Of a stretch of DNA of 64,000 nucleotides, positions 42,057 through 50,425 are shown piece after piece (within the stretch, counting starts at the first letter, position 1; every line of letters begins with the position of its first letter). This DNA comes from CAWKDG01 sp963848355 (lineage in GTDB: Bacteria > Actinomycetota > Acidimicrobiia > Acidimicrobiales > UBA8190). The DNA lies in NCBI GenBank assembly GCA_963848355.1, contig CAWKDG010000007.1, positions 62,001 through 126,000 of the forward strand. Reading direction: 5' to 3'. The notes under the pieces were generated by a model. That model was not told the DNA's origin and did not search any database. It saw only the letters and a program-made list of their open reading frames with translations. The position numbers and the translations under genes are program-made.

Positions 42057-43060
42057 ACGTGACCATGTTCGTCGGCCCGCGCGAGTCTCCCCAGGCCCCG
42101 CCTGGGATCGCGCCGGCGGGCGGCTCGCGGCAAAGCGGATTCACGGGGTCGGCGTTCCCGACGGGCGATGTGAGTCCGGAGCCCGATCGTCGTCGTGGTT
42201 CGGCCACCCGCGAGACCGTCTTGTCGGTCGTGCGCCTCGGGCTGCTCATGGTGACGGCCCTGACGATCGGGCTGGTACTCAATCTCGTCCTCGTGAGCCG
42301 TCTCGAGCAGAGCGCCACGCAGTTCAAGGAGCTCGCCCAGTTCCGGTACACGCTGGCAGGGGGGACGGGTCCGATCGGTCCTTCCCAGAATCATGTGCCT
42401 CTGGCGTTGGGAACGCCGATGGCCCTTTTGACGATCCCCTCCATCGGGGTGAAGGAGGTGGTGGACGAAGGGACCAACGGTCAGGTCCTTCTCGCCGGTC
42501 CCGGTCACCTTCCCTCGACCGTCTTCCCCGGGGGCCTGGGGACGAGCGTGATCTACGGAAGGGCCGGTACCTACGGCGGTCCGTTCGCTCGGATCGCACA
42601 GCTCCACAAGGGGGCGCGCATCCTGGTGACGATCCAGAACGGCCCCACCAACACCGCCGTCTTCCGCGTCACCGACATTCGCAAGGGCGGTCAGCGGATC
42701 CCACCCATCGGGCGGGGAGGTGCCCGTCTCACGTTGGTGACAGCCCAGGAGTCCAGGTTCGTCCCGTCCGGGGTGGTCTACGTCGACGCCAACATCGTCG
42801 GTAGCCCCCTCCCCACCCCGCGCCCCGTTGTGGAGGCACGGAACATACCGGCCAACGAGTTGCCCCTGGGCCTCGACCTCGGCAACCTGTGGGTCCTGGC
42901 GCTGTGGACGGTCGCATTGGCTGCCGCTGCCGCCGCCGCCATCTGGACGTGGAACAGGAAGGGTCATGCGCAGGCCTGGATCATCTTCGTCGGTCCGCTG
43001 GCGCTGATCGGCTACTTCCTGGCCAACCAGATCTCCGTGCTGCTGCCGAATCTGATGTGA
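42053..43060 (+). CDS. Sortase-fold protein lacking the catalytic His, Cys and Arg
   Basis: 335 residues. One N-terminal helix, a class E-like sortase domain and two C-terminal helices give the same layout as the protein at 27166. Landmarks are LTIPSIGVKEVVDEG, GHLPSTVFPGGLGTSVIYG and RLTLVTAQES. Where an active enzyme has A-G-H-R-T-T-Y-G-A-P-F this reads YGRAGTYGGPF (Arg170 for His). Where it has T-x-T-C this reads LVTA (Ala231 for Cys), and the late Arg is also missing. The fold is kept but transpeptidation should be impossible. It overlaps the LAFTG protein and precedes PstB. A chaperone or binding role toward sorted proteins is speculation. Confidence 0.8.
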   Translation: MNVTMFVGPRESPQAPPGIAPAGGSRQSGFTGSAFPTGDVSPEPDRRRGSATRETVLSVVRLGLLMVTALTIGLVLNLVLVSRLEQSATQFKELAQFRYTLAGGTGPIGPSQNHVPLALGTPMALLTIPSIGVKEVVDEGTNGQVLLAGPGHLPSTVFPGGLGTSVIYGRAGTYGGPFARIAQLHKGARILVTIQNGPTNTAVFRVTDIRKGGQRIPPIGRGGARLTLVTAQESRFVPSGVVYVDANIVGSPLPTPRPVVEARNIPANELPLGLDLGNLWVLALWTVALAAAAAAAIWTWNRKGHAQAWIIFVGPLALIGYFLANQISVLLPNLM

Positions 43061-43094
43061 TGACGACACGACCGAACAGAGGTGAGGGATTGCC

Positions 43095-43922
43095 GTGAGT
43101 ACTCTCGAACGGACCATGCCCGGGGAACAGGTGATGGCAGGTCAAGGCGCGGCCACGCTCGAAGCCTGGGAGATCTCGGCGTGGTTCGCCGATCACCACG
43201 TGCTCGACCGCGTGTCGTTGACGATGGTGGCTGGAGAGGTCACCGCTCTCATCGGTCCCTCCGGGTGCGGGAAGTCGACGTTCTTGCGCATCCTGAACCG
43301 GATGCACGAGCTCACTCCTTCGGCCTCCCTGGCCGGTGAGGTACGTCTCGACGGGAACGACATCTACGACCCGGGCAAGAAGCTGACCGAGGCACGGCGC
43401 AACATCGGGATGGTCTTTCAAAAGCCCAATCCGTTTCCGGCCATGTCGATCTACGACAACGTGCTCTCCGGACTGAAACTGACGGGAACCCGGGCCGATC
43501 AGGACGTGAAGGACCAGATCGTCCACGACTGCCTCGTCAAGGCCGGCCTGTGGAACGAGGTGGCCGACCGTCTGCGCCAGCCCGGCGGCGCGTTGTCAGG
43601 GGGGCAGCAACAACGACTCTGTATCGCTCGAGCCCTGGCCATCAAGCCTCGGGTCCTGCTCATGGACGAGCCCTGTTCTGCCCTCGACCCCACCTCGACC
43701 CGGCGCATCGAGGCCACGATCGACGACCTTCGTGCCGAGGTCACGATCGTCATCGTCACCCACAACATGCAACAGGCCACGCGGGTGTCGGACTACACGG
43801 CCTTCTTCCTGGCTGAGCAGGGAACGCCTGGCTACATCGTGGAGCACGGCCCGACGGACGCCATGTTCAACGAGCCACAGGATCCCCGCACGGCTGACTA
43901 CGTGCACGGACGGTTCGGGTGA
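43095..43922 (+). CDS. pstB: Phosphate-type ABC transporter ATP-binding protein, PstB
   Basis: 275 residues. Walker A GPSGCGKSTFLR, QKPNPFPAMSIYDNV (the PstB-specific Q-loop), signature LSGGQQQRLCIARALA, Walker B VLLMDEPCSALDPTSTRRIE, and THNMQQATRVSDYTAFF are diagnostic. It powers PstC-PstA. The GTG at 43095 has GAGGTGAGGG upstream. It is separated from pstC and pstA by about 6.5 kb of surface-protein genes, and no phoU follows, unlike the standard pstSCAB-phoU order. Confidence 0.92.
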   Translation: MSTLERTMPGEQVMAGQGAATLEAWEISAWFADHHVLDRVSLTMVAGEVTALIGPSGCGKSTFLRILNRMHELTPSASLAGEVRLDGNDIYDPGKKLTEARRNIGMVFQKPNPFPAMSIYDNVLSGLKLTGTRADQDVKDQIVHDCLVKAGLWNEVADRLRQPGGALSGGQQQRLCIARALAIKPRVLLMDEPCSALDPTSTRRIEATIDDLRAEVTIVIVTHNMQQATRVSDYTAFFLAEQGTPGYIVEHGPTDAMFNEPQDPRTADYVHGRFG

Positions 43923-43981
43923 GGGACGCTGCTGCTATTACGGTATAGAGCGAGGCCGCGTCTGTACGATGAAGGACCGTC

Positions 43982-44335
43982 ATGACCCAACCACCGGAGC
44001 TCCCCGTGACCCATGCCTATACCCGGCAGGCGGTCGAGGAATACCTGCAAAGCGTCACGGCGCAGCGTGCTGAGCTCGAAGCGGCCATCGCTCATGCGCG
44101 CGCCCGCACGGCACGGGCGACGGACCTGACGCAGCGGGTCGAGGCACTCGAGCACCGGGTGGGGGAGTGGATCGTCGGGGCCCATGCCCAGGCGGCCGCC
44201 CCGCACCGCTCACCGGCGGCTCCGATCGGAGGATCTGGGGGTGGTGCCCCACCGTCAACGCCGCCGCCACCACCACCACCACCACCGCCGAGCTCGTGGG
44301 CACCGGCCGCCGGCGCGGAGGCCGATCGTGGCTGA
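43982..44335 (+). CDS. Small coiled-coil protein with proline-rich tail
   Basis: 117 residues. The first 70 are predicted coiled coil (VEEYLQSVTAQRAELEAAIA, LTQRVEALEHRVGEW). The rest is Gly/Pro-rich with a run of ten prolines. AAGGA stands five bases before the ATG. The end overlaps the next gene by 8 bp. It has no signal peptide, so it is cytoplasmic. The paired arrangement with the tail-anchored protein that follows, also coiled-coil plus polyproline, suggests they interact. Confidence 0.65.
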   Translation: MTQPPELPVTHAYTRQAVEEYLQSVTAQRAELEAAIAHARARTARATDLTQRVEALEHRVGEWIVGAHAQAAAPHRSPAAPIGGSGGGAPPSTPPPPPPPPPPSSWAPAAGAEADRG

Positions 44336-45107
44336 CCCCTTGACTCCGGGTGTCCCACTTCCTAAACCCGGGATCGTGGACGTCCTTCCCGTCGAGACGG
44401 TGGAGCCGCTGATCGCGCGCCACGAGGAAGAGCTCCGGGCGATGCGGCTGGAGCTCGCCGACGCGGTGCGCGAGGCGGAAGCGGCCGAGCAACGACTGAA
44501 GGCACACCCGGCGGCCGCTGTTTTCGACGACGCGTTCGAAGCCGATGTGCTGGCTCACGTGGCTCGCAGCGTCGCCACCGTCGGGAGTGACCCCCTTGAG
44601 GGCGCCGGCCGGCACACGATGGCGGTACCTCCTGAGGCGACACCGGCGGGAACACCTCACGACGCCGGGCTCGGTCACGATGTGGCGCCGGAAGGTACCG
44701 CCGGGCCACTCGTGGAGCCGACGGGCGAATCGGCCCCACGTCCGTCGCCCCCGCCGCCCCCTGCACGACCGAGGACGGTCGTGGTGGACCGGGGCGCCCC
44801 GAGGACGGTCGTGGTCGACCGCAACAGGCCGGTGGCGGCGCAACCGCCGCCGCCGCCGCCGCCCCCACCCCCTTCTCAGCCGGCTCGATCGCTCCCCGTA
44901 TCGGCTTCCGATCCCGGCGCCGAGCAGTACATCACCGCTCAGGCGAATGAAGGGTCGCTCGACGCCGATCAGAAGGGCTCAGCTCGGGGACGAGGAAGAA
45001 CGGGTACGACGAGGAACGGACACACGTCGAGACTGCCGGCACGGCTGTTGATCCAGGCCGGCGTCGTCATCGTCATCGTCGCGCTCCTTCTTCTGAAGCT
45101 CGGCTGA
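44328..45107 (+). CDS. Coiled-coil, polyproline, tail-anchored protein
   Basis: 259 residues from the GTG at 44328, with GGAG seven bases upstream. A coiled-coil segment (PLIARHEEELRAMRLELADA) is followed by a disordered Pro-rich region holding two copies of PRTVVVDR and a run of prolines. A single C-terminal helix (LLIQAGVVIVIVALLLLKLG) ends at the last residue. This is a tail-anchored topology with the bulk in the cytoplasm. It may be a structural or scaffolding partner of the surface locus. No family is recognised. Confidence 0.65.
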   Translation: MADPLTPGVPLPKPGIVDVLPVETVEPLIARHEEELRAMRLELADAVREAEAAEQRLKAHPAAAVFDDAFEADVLAHVARSVATVGSDPLEGAGRHTMAVPPEATPAGTPHDAGLGHDVAPEGTAGPLVEPTGESAPRPSPPPPPARPRTVVVDRGAPRTVVVDRNRPVAAQPPPPPPPPPPSQPARSLPVSASDPGAEQYITAQANEGSLDADQKGSARGRGRTGTTRNGHTSRLPARLLIQAGVVIVIVALLLLKLG

Positions 45108-45140
45108 TTCGTCTCGGCTGATCCCGCCTTCGGGGAAGAC

Positions 45141-45467
45141 TCAGAGGGGCCCGGGACTCTCATCCTGGCGCAAGCGAGCCAGGCGGAGATCGAGCTCTTC
45201 GAAGTAGTCGTAGTCGCGCGTCGTCGTGAGCGTAAGGGTCTCGCGAGGCGGCCGGGCCGGAGGGGGCGCCACTGTCGCCGGAGACAGAGCCGGCTCGCGA
45301 CCCGGCTCGGTTCTGTCCATGGACGAGGCCGGTGGATGATCAGCCGTCTCCCCGAGACGCAGGTGTCGGACGAGGGCGAGCAACTCCCGCTGACCGTCAG
45401 CGAACCGGCGGAGGATCTCGCTCAGATCGAGGAGCAGGGCGTGGTCGGGGCGTTGGGGATCGGACAT
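45141..45467 (-). CDS. Small hypothetical protein
   Basis: 108 residues. It has an N-terminal helix (LLLDLSEILRRFADGQRELL), a Pro-rich middle and a C-terminal acidic and aromatic segment (DYDYFEELDLRLARL). It is oriented against its neighbours and is the only gene in the 33-bp to 70-bp gaps around it. Codon usage looks ordinary. No family or motif is recognised. Confidence 0.5.
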   Translation of the reverse strand: MSDPQRPDHALLLDLSEILRRFADGQRELLALVRHLRLGETADHPPASSMDRTEPGREPALSPATVAPPPARPPRETLTLTTTRDYDYFEELDLRLARLRQDESPGPL

Positions 45468-45537
45468 TCTGACCCCAGTCTAGGTGACAAACTCCCAGGT
45501 AGGGGGGTCTAAGTGGGCAGATCACTGATACAATGCA

Positions 45538-47019
45538 ATGGTGCGCCGCGCGCTCATCAGTGACTCCGAGGCGCGGCTCCGCCTGGAAGCGAGTGTGTCG
45601 GGACTGGCCGAGAAGGCGCCCTTCGTCTCGGCACGCGCCATCCTCTCCAGGGGTCAGCGGACCGTCCTTCTGAGCTTCCTGCTCCTGGTCGTGATCGGTG
45701 TGGTCGTATGGCCGAGGCCCACGATCATCGCCCTGGTGACGCTCATCACGATCGCCTATGTATCGGTAACGGGTTATCGGATCGTCCTCTTCGTCAGGTC
45801 GGCACGACCAGGCGTGGCGATCGTCGTCAGCGACGCCGAGGCGCGCTCGACGGCGGATGCCGACCTCCCCGTGTACACGGTTCTGGTTCCCGCCTTCCAG
45901 GAGACGGAGGTGATCGACCTGCTCCTCGCCCGGTTGGCGCGGATCGAGTATCCCCATGATCGCCTGGACATCAAGCTCCTGGTCGAGGCCGATGACGCTG
46001 CGACCATTGCCGCTGTGGACGCTGCTGATCCCGGCGATCACTTCGAGCTCGTTCTCGTCCCGCAGGCTGAGCCCCGTACGAAGCCGAAAGCGCTGAACTA
46101 CGGCCTGACCCTGGCCCGGGGAGAGATCGTGGCCGTCTACGACGTCGAGGACGACCCCGACCCGTTACAGCTGCGCCGCGCCGCCTTCGCCCTCATGCGG
46201 CTCGGTCCCGAGGTCGGGTGTCTTCAGGCCAAGCTCTCCTACAACAATCCGGATCAGAACCTCATCACGCAGTGGTTCACGATCGAGTACGCCATGTGGT
46301 TCTCGTATCTGCTTCCCGGCCTCGCCTCCCTGGGTGGCCCCATCCCCCTGGGGGGGACGTCCAATCATTTCCGCCGTTCGGTTCTGCGGTCGATGGGTGC
46401 GTGGGATCCCTACAACGTGACCGAGGACGCCGACCTCGGTATCAGGATGTTCCGCGAGGGCTACCGAGTGGGCATTCTCGAATCGGTCACTCTCGAGGAA
46501 GCCAACAGCGACTTCGTGAACTGGATCAAGCAGCGGTCCCGCTGGTACAAGGGCTACCTCCAGACCTTCTTCGTGCACATGCGCGCCCCGGTGAAGCTCT
46601 TCCGCGAAATCGGTCCGGGAGGCATGGCCCAGCTCTTCCTCTTCGTGGCCGGCACACCGCTTCTGGCCCTGTTGAATCCCATCTTCTGGCTCATGACGCT
46701 GGTCTGGTTCCTCGTGCACCCGGCTTTCGTCCAGTCACTGTTCCCGGCGCCGCTCTACTACAGCAGCCTGGCCTGCTGGGCCCTCGGCAACTTCCTCCTG
46801 CTGTACTTCACGGTGGCCAGTTGCCGGCTGAGTCGCCGCTTCGAGCTGCTGTGGGCCGCCCTTCTCGTGCCCTTGTACTGGGTGATGATGTCCATGGCCG
46901 CGGCCAAGGCCTTCTTCCAATTGATCGGTGCGCCCAATTTCTGGGAGAAGACGGTGCACGGGCTCCACCGGGAGCCCGACGCCGAACTTCTCGTCGACGC
47001 CTCCCCTCCTCGGTCCTGA
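45538..47019 (+). CDS. Processive family 2 glycosyltransferase, multispanning (cellulose/mannan synthase-like)
   Basis: 493 residues. Two N-terminal helices are followed by the GT2 domain: TVLVPAFQETEVIDLLLARL, LLVEADD, AVYDVEDDPDP, VTEDADLGIRM and the QxxRW motif in QRSRWYKGYLQT. Four or five C-terminal helices follow. These are the D, DxD, TED and QxxRW elements of processive membrane synthases. TACAAT ends six bases before a GTG at 45541, so translation may begin leaderless there rather than at the ATG 45538. The adjacent secreted glycoside hydrolase resembles the synthase-hydrolase pairing of cellulose and mannan loci. Confidence 0.88.
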   Translation: MVRRALISDSEARLRLEASVSGLAEKAPFVSARAILSRGQRTVLLSFLLLVVIGVVVWPRPTIIALVTLITIAYVSVTGYRIVLFVRSARPGVAIVVSDAEARSTADADLPVYTVLVPAFQETEVIDLLLARLARIEYPHDRLDIKLLVEADDAATIAAVDAADPGDHFELVLVPQAEPRTKPKALNYGLTLARGEIVAVYDVEDDPDPLQLRRAAFALMRLGPEVGCLQAKLSYNNPDQNLITQWFTIEYAMWFSYLLPGLASLGGPIPLGGTSNHFRRSVLRSMGAWDPYNVTEDADLGIRMFREGYRVGILESVTLEEANSDFVNWIKQRSRWYKGYLQTFFVHMRAPVKLFREIGPGGMAQLFLFVAGTPLLALLNPIFWLMTLVWFLVHPAFVQSLFPAPLYYSSLACWALGNFLLLYFTVASCRLSRRFELLWAALLVPLYWVMMSMAAAKAFFQLIGAPNFWEKTVHGLHREPDAELLVDASPPRS

Positions 47020-47041
47020 GCAGCACGGCATCTGAGCCGGC

Positions 47042-47058
47042 ACCGTCTTCGAGACGGT
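47042..47058. terminator. Short hairpin after the synthase gene
   Basis: ACCGTCT and AGACGGT flank TCG, a seven-base perfect stem 22 bp after the synthase stop. No T-run follows. It may attenuate read-through into the hydrolase gene. Confidence 0.4.
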
Positions 47059-47115
47059 CGAGAAAGCCGGCGTCGCGGGTCAAGTGTTCAACCGTGGGGG
47101 CCGATATTTCTCGCA

Positions 47116-48513
47116 ATGGTCTCGTTCGGAGCTCGTGGTCTCACGGCTGCTCTGAGTGCCGTCGCCATCCTCGTCGTGGTGTTGTACCCCGTCCTCGGAC
47201 CGTCGTTGGGCAGCCACGCGATCACGAGCGCGTCGGTCAGAAGGGTCGCAGACGGTGCTCCGGACCGCTCCCGTTCGGACCCGTTGGCCGGGGGAGGACC
47301 GTCCGGCGCCTTCGTCTCGACGACGACCACGACCGCCCCCGCGCCGGCGGGACCACCGGTGACCGCAGCGCCGTCCCAGGCGTCGGTGGCCACGGTGGGT
47401 GCGACCCCGGCGACGACAACGACGTCACCACCATCGGGTCAGGTCGCCGCCGGGGTCATCGGCGCCAGCGGTGACCATCTCACCCTGAACGGGCGGGTCT
47501 ACCGGTTCACCGGGGTGAACGCCTACGAGATCGCCACCGACTGGGGCACGAATGCCGGGTGCGGGGCTGATGTCACCGAGACACAACTCGACCAGTTCTT
47601 TGCCTCCCTCGCTCCCGATTCGCTGGTCCGGTTCTGGGCCTTCCAGGGCACCATGGCCACCAACGTCAAGACGGGCCAGATCGACTGGGGACCGCTCGAC
47701 CGGGTCTTCGCCGCCGCCGCCGCCCACGGTCAGCGGCTCATTCCGGTCCTGACCGATCAGGGTGGCACGTGTGACGGAGACCACTGGCAGGATCCGTCGT
47801 GGTACAGCGGCGGGTTCGAGCAGGTCGACGACGACCCGGCGGGGACGGACGGGGTCAATCTCACCCCGCTGTCGTACTGGAGCTATCTGCAGGCCATCGT
47901 CAACCGGTACAAGGACTCGCCGGCGCTCGGCATGTGGGAGCCGATCTCCGAAGCCGAGGCGTCGACGTGCCCCCCACAGTTCGAGCCGTCGAATTGCAGC
48001 GGCAACCAGACGTGTCCCGACGAAGCGGTGGCCGCCCAGGCGCTGAGGTCCTTCTTCGACGTGGTGGGCGCGGAGATCCATACGTTGGATCCCACGCACC
48101 TCGTGGAGAACGGGTTACTCGGCGGCGGCCAGTGCGGGACGTCGGGGGCGGACTATCAGTACGTGTCGGCCAGCCCCGGTGTCGACGTGCTGTCCTACCA
48201 CGACTATTACGACGCGTCGGTGGCGATGGGAGGCGACCAGTGGAACGGGCTCGGCGTGCGGTTCTCCCAGGCGGCCGCGGTGGACAAGCCCATCATCGGC
48301 GGAGAGGTGGGGATCGTCGCCGGTGCCGGAACGGGCTGCTTGAGCCCGTCTCAGCGTGGTACCGACATGGCGGACAAGATCGAGGTGCAGATGCAGGCGG
48401 GGAGCAGCGGTGTGCTCGTCTGGAATTGGGTGCCGACGTTGACGCAACCGTGCAGCTATGACGTCGCCCCGGGCGATCCTCTTCTGAACGTTCTCGCCAC
48501 CGAACCTTCGTGA
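47116..48513 (+). CDS. Secreted glycoside hydrolase, family 5-like (TIM barrel)
   Basis: 465 residues. An N-terminal helix (LSAVAILVVVLYPVLG), acting as signal or anchor, is followed by a Thr/Pro-rich linker to about residue 115. A barrel follows, starting LTLNGRVYRFTGVNAYEIAT. The acid/base Glu probably lies in LGMWEPISEAE and the nucleophile Glu in PIIGGEVGIVAG, positions that fit beta-mannanase and cellulase relatives. DVLSYHDYYD is a substrate-site strand. It probably trims or releases the glycan made by the synthase upstream. The exact family and linkage are not determined. Confidence 0.75.
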   Translation: MVSFGARGLTAALSAVAILVVVLYPVLGPSLGSHAITSASVRRVADGAPDRSRSDPLAGGGPSGAFVSTTTTTAPAPAGPPVTAAPSQASVATVGATPATTTTSPPSGQVAAGVIGASGDHLTLNGRVYRFTGVNAYEIATDWGTNAGCGADVTETQLDQFFASLAPDSLVRFWAFQGTMATNVKTGQIDWGPLDRVFAAAAAHGQRLIPVLTDQGGTCDGDHWQDPSWYSGGFEQVDDDPAGTDGVNLTPLSYWSYLQAIVNRYKDSPALGMWEPISEAEASTCPPQFEPSNCSGNQTCPDEAVAAQALRSFFDVVGAEIHTLDPTHLVENGLLGGGQCGTSGADYQYVSASPGVDVLSYHDYYDASVAMGGDQWNGLGVRFSQAAAVDKPIIGGEVGIVAGAGTGCLSPSQRGTDMADKIEVQMQAGSSGVLVWNWVPTLTQPCSYDVAPGDPLLNVLATEPS

Positions 48514-48618
48514 GGAAAGGCGCAGAGGCCTCCGTGCCACCATGGCGGTTTGCCGGCGTGGTCGCGTAGACTGACTCAATGGGACGCGCTCCTATGTGCG
48601 ACGAGTGAGACTCGCCCC

Positions 48619-50388
48619 ATGACCCTCACGGCCGAGGCGCCGGCGTCGTCACCCGGACTCGACCTGTCGGGTGGGAGCCGACCGTCACCACACCCGGCGT
48701 CGTCGCGGTCGCTTCTGTGGCGACTGGCTCGACGGATCGGCAGTGAGGGTGGCATCGTCGCCATCCTCTGTACGGCGGGGTATCTGACCGTCGCCCTCAT
48801 CCTCGATTTCAAGACCCTGTCATTCAACGGGGACGCCGTTGCCCGGATGGCCAACGGGTTCTACGTCCTCTACTCGAGAGATCCCCACCTCGCCGCCATG
48901 GGGTTCGTGTGGAACCCCTTGCAGTCGATTCTCGACATCGGACCCTTGTTGTTCAAGGACCTGTGGCCGGCGCTGGCATCGCACGATATGGCGGGCAGCA
49001 TCGTGTCGGTGCTCTGCATGGTGGGAGCCGTCCACCAGACGCGTTCGGCCCTCAAAGAGTGGGGGGTTCCTCGGAGTCCGAGGTTGGTGATGACCCTGAT
49101 CTTCGCTGTCAACCCGATGATCCTCCTGTACAGCGGTAACGGGATGAGCGAAGCCCTCTATCTCTTCTCGTTGGTGGCCACGGCGCGCTATCTGGCACGG
49201 TGGCTGCGCGGTGACGACCTCCGGTCGCTCGTCTATGCCGGCGTGGCCCTCGGATTCTGCTATCTGGCCCGCAATGAGGCCGTCCTGCCCGCCCTGCTGG
49301 GCGCCATCATCGTTCTGACCGTGAGCTACAGACGCGGAACCGGCGTTCCGCGTGCCCGGACGATGCGGGCGCTGACCGACGGCACGATCTTCGTCATACC
49401 GTTTGTGACGGGCTTCGTCGGATGGGCTGTCGCCAGCGACGTCATCACCGGCCAATTCTTCGCGCAGTTCACCTCGCAGTACGGAACGTCGGCGCAGATC
49501 GCCGCGGGAGGCGGTTCCGGGCAGAGGTACCCGTTGGGAGGGGAGCTACGCCTGGAGGCGCACGCCCTCGAGTACCTGGCGCCCTTGCTCGTCCTCATCG
49601 TCGTCGCCGCGCTGGTCGTCGCCTGGCGCCGCCGCGATCCGCTGGTCCTCGTGCCGATTGCCGTCGTCGGTGGCGGGCTGGCGTTCGACCTGGGCGGATA
49701 CCTGACGAGCAGCATCATCTGGTCCTTCCGGTACATGATCGCCACCGTCCCGCTGGAGGTACTGCTCGTCGGGGTCGTCCTCGCCCGCGCGCCCGAGCGG
49801 TCGCCGGGAGGTCCGACGAGGTCGTACCGAACGGCGAAGCGCTGGCGGCCGGGGATGCTGAGCGCGCTCGGCGTGATCGTGGCCGTCATCACCCTGGCGC
49901 CGTCGGTTCCGGCGACGGCGGCGGGAATGTTCAACCCCCAGGTCGGGGTGGAGGAGCTCCAGGAGCTCGGCTACGTCTTTCATCGGCCTCTCACCTCGCA
50001 GGACCGCGTCGACAAGCAGCATTTCGCCACCATTCAGGCCATCAGCGATTATCTGGCCGATCTTCATCTCCGCGACGGTGACGTTCTCATCGACAATTCC
50101 TCGGAGTGCGTCCCGGAAGTGATCACGACGGTGCCCAATCCGAAGATCTTCCTGATTCCGAACGACCGGGACTTCCAGAGATCGCTGGCCGATCCACTGA
50201 CATTCGATGTCCACTACATCATGGTTCCGCCGACAACGGGGCTGAACGTCAATACAGCGACGGACAAGTCATATCCCTCGCTCTACGCCACGGGGGACGG
50301 CTTCGCCGAGGAGGTGCATCAATTCCCGGCGCGCGGTTTGTGTCCCGCACTCCGCCTGTACCGGGTCGTGGGGCACCCCACGAGCTGA
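48619..50388 (+). CDS. Multispanning glycosyltransferase-like membrane protein (GT-C type)
   Basis: 589 residues with about ten membrane helices in the first 400 and a C-terminal extracytoplasmic domain. Features are FNGDAVARMANGFYVLYSRD in the first loop (acidic, as in GT-C enzymes), GMSEALYLFSLVATARYLAR, and LARNEAVLPALLGAI. GT-C proteins move sugars from polyprenyl phosphate carriers to outside acceptors. No catalytic residue can be assigned with certainty. The ATG at 48619 is preferred over an upstream TTG frame start. It lies between the hydrolase and the GT2-GtrA gene, which could make the lipid-linked sugar. Confidence 0.7.
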   Translation: MTLTAEAPASSPGLDLSGGSRPSPHPASSRSLLWRLARRIGSEGGIVAILCTAGYLTVALILDFKTLSFNGDAVARMANGFYVLYSRDPHLAAMGFVWNPLQSILDIGPLLFKDLWPALASHDMAGSIVSVLCMVGAVHQTRSALKEWGVPRSPRLVMTLIFAVNPMILLYSGNGMSEALYLFSLVATARYLARWLRGDDLRSLVYAGVALGFCYLARNEAVLPALLGAIIVLTVSYRRGTGVPRARTMRALTDGTIFVIPFVTGFVGWAVASDVITGQFFAQFTSQYGTSAQIAAGGGSGQRYPLGGELRLEAHALEYLAPLLVLIVVAALVVAWRRRDPLVLVPIAVVGGGLAFDLGGYLTSSIIWSFRYMIATVPLEVLLVGVVLARAPERSPGGPTRSYRTAKRWRPGMLSALGVIVAVITLAPSVPATAAGMFNPQVGVEELQELGYVFHRPLTSQDRVDKQHFATIQAISDYLADLHLRDGDVLIDNSSECVPEVITTVPNPKIFLIPNDRDFQRSLADPLTFDVHYIMVPPTTGLNVNTATDKSYPSLYATGDGFAEEVHQFPARGLCPALRLYRVVGHPTS

Positions 50389-50425
50389 ACGACGGACGTC
50401 GCCGAGGTCGACCGACGGAAGAGCC

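Noticed and set aside
43095..43922. PstB belonging to an ordinary pst operon
   Set aside because: The usual neighbours (pstA directly upstream, phoU downstream) are absent; it belongs to the mixed exosortase locus.
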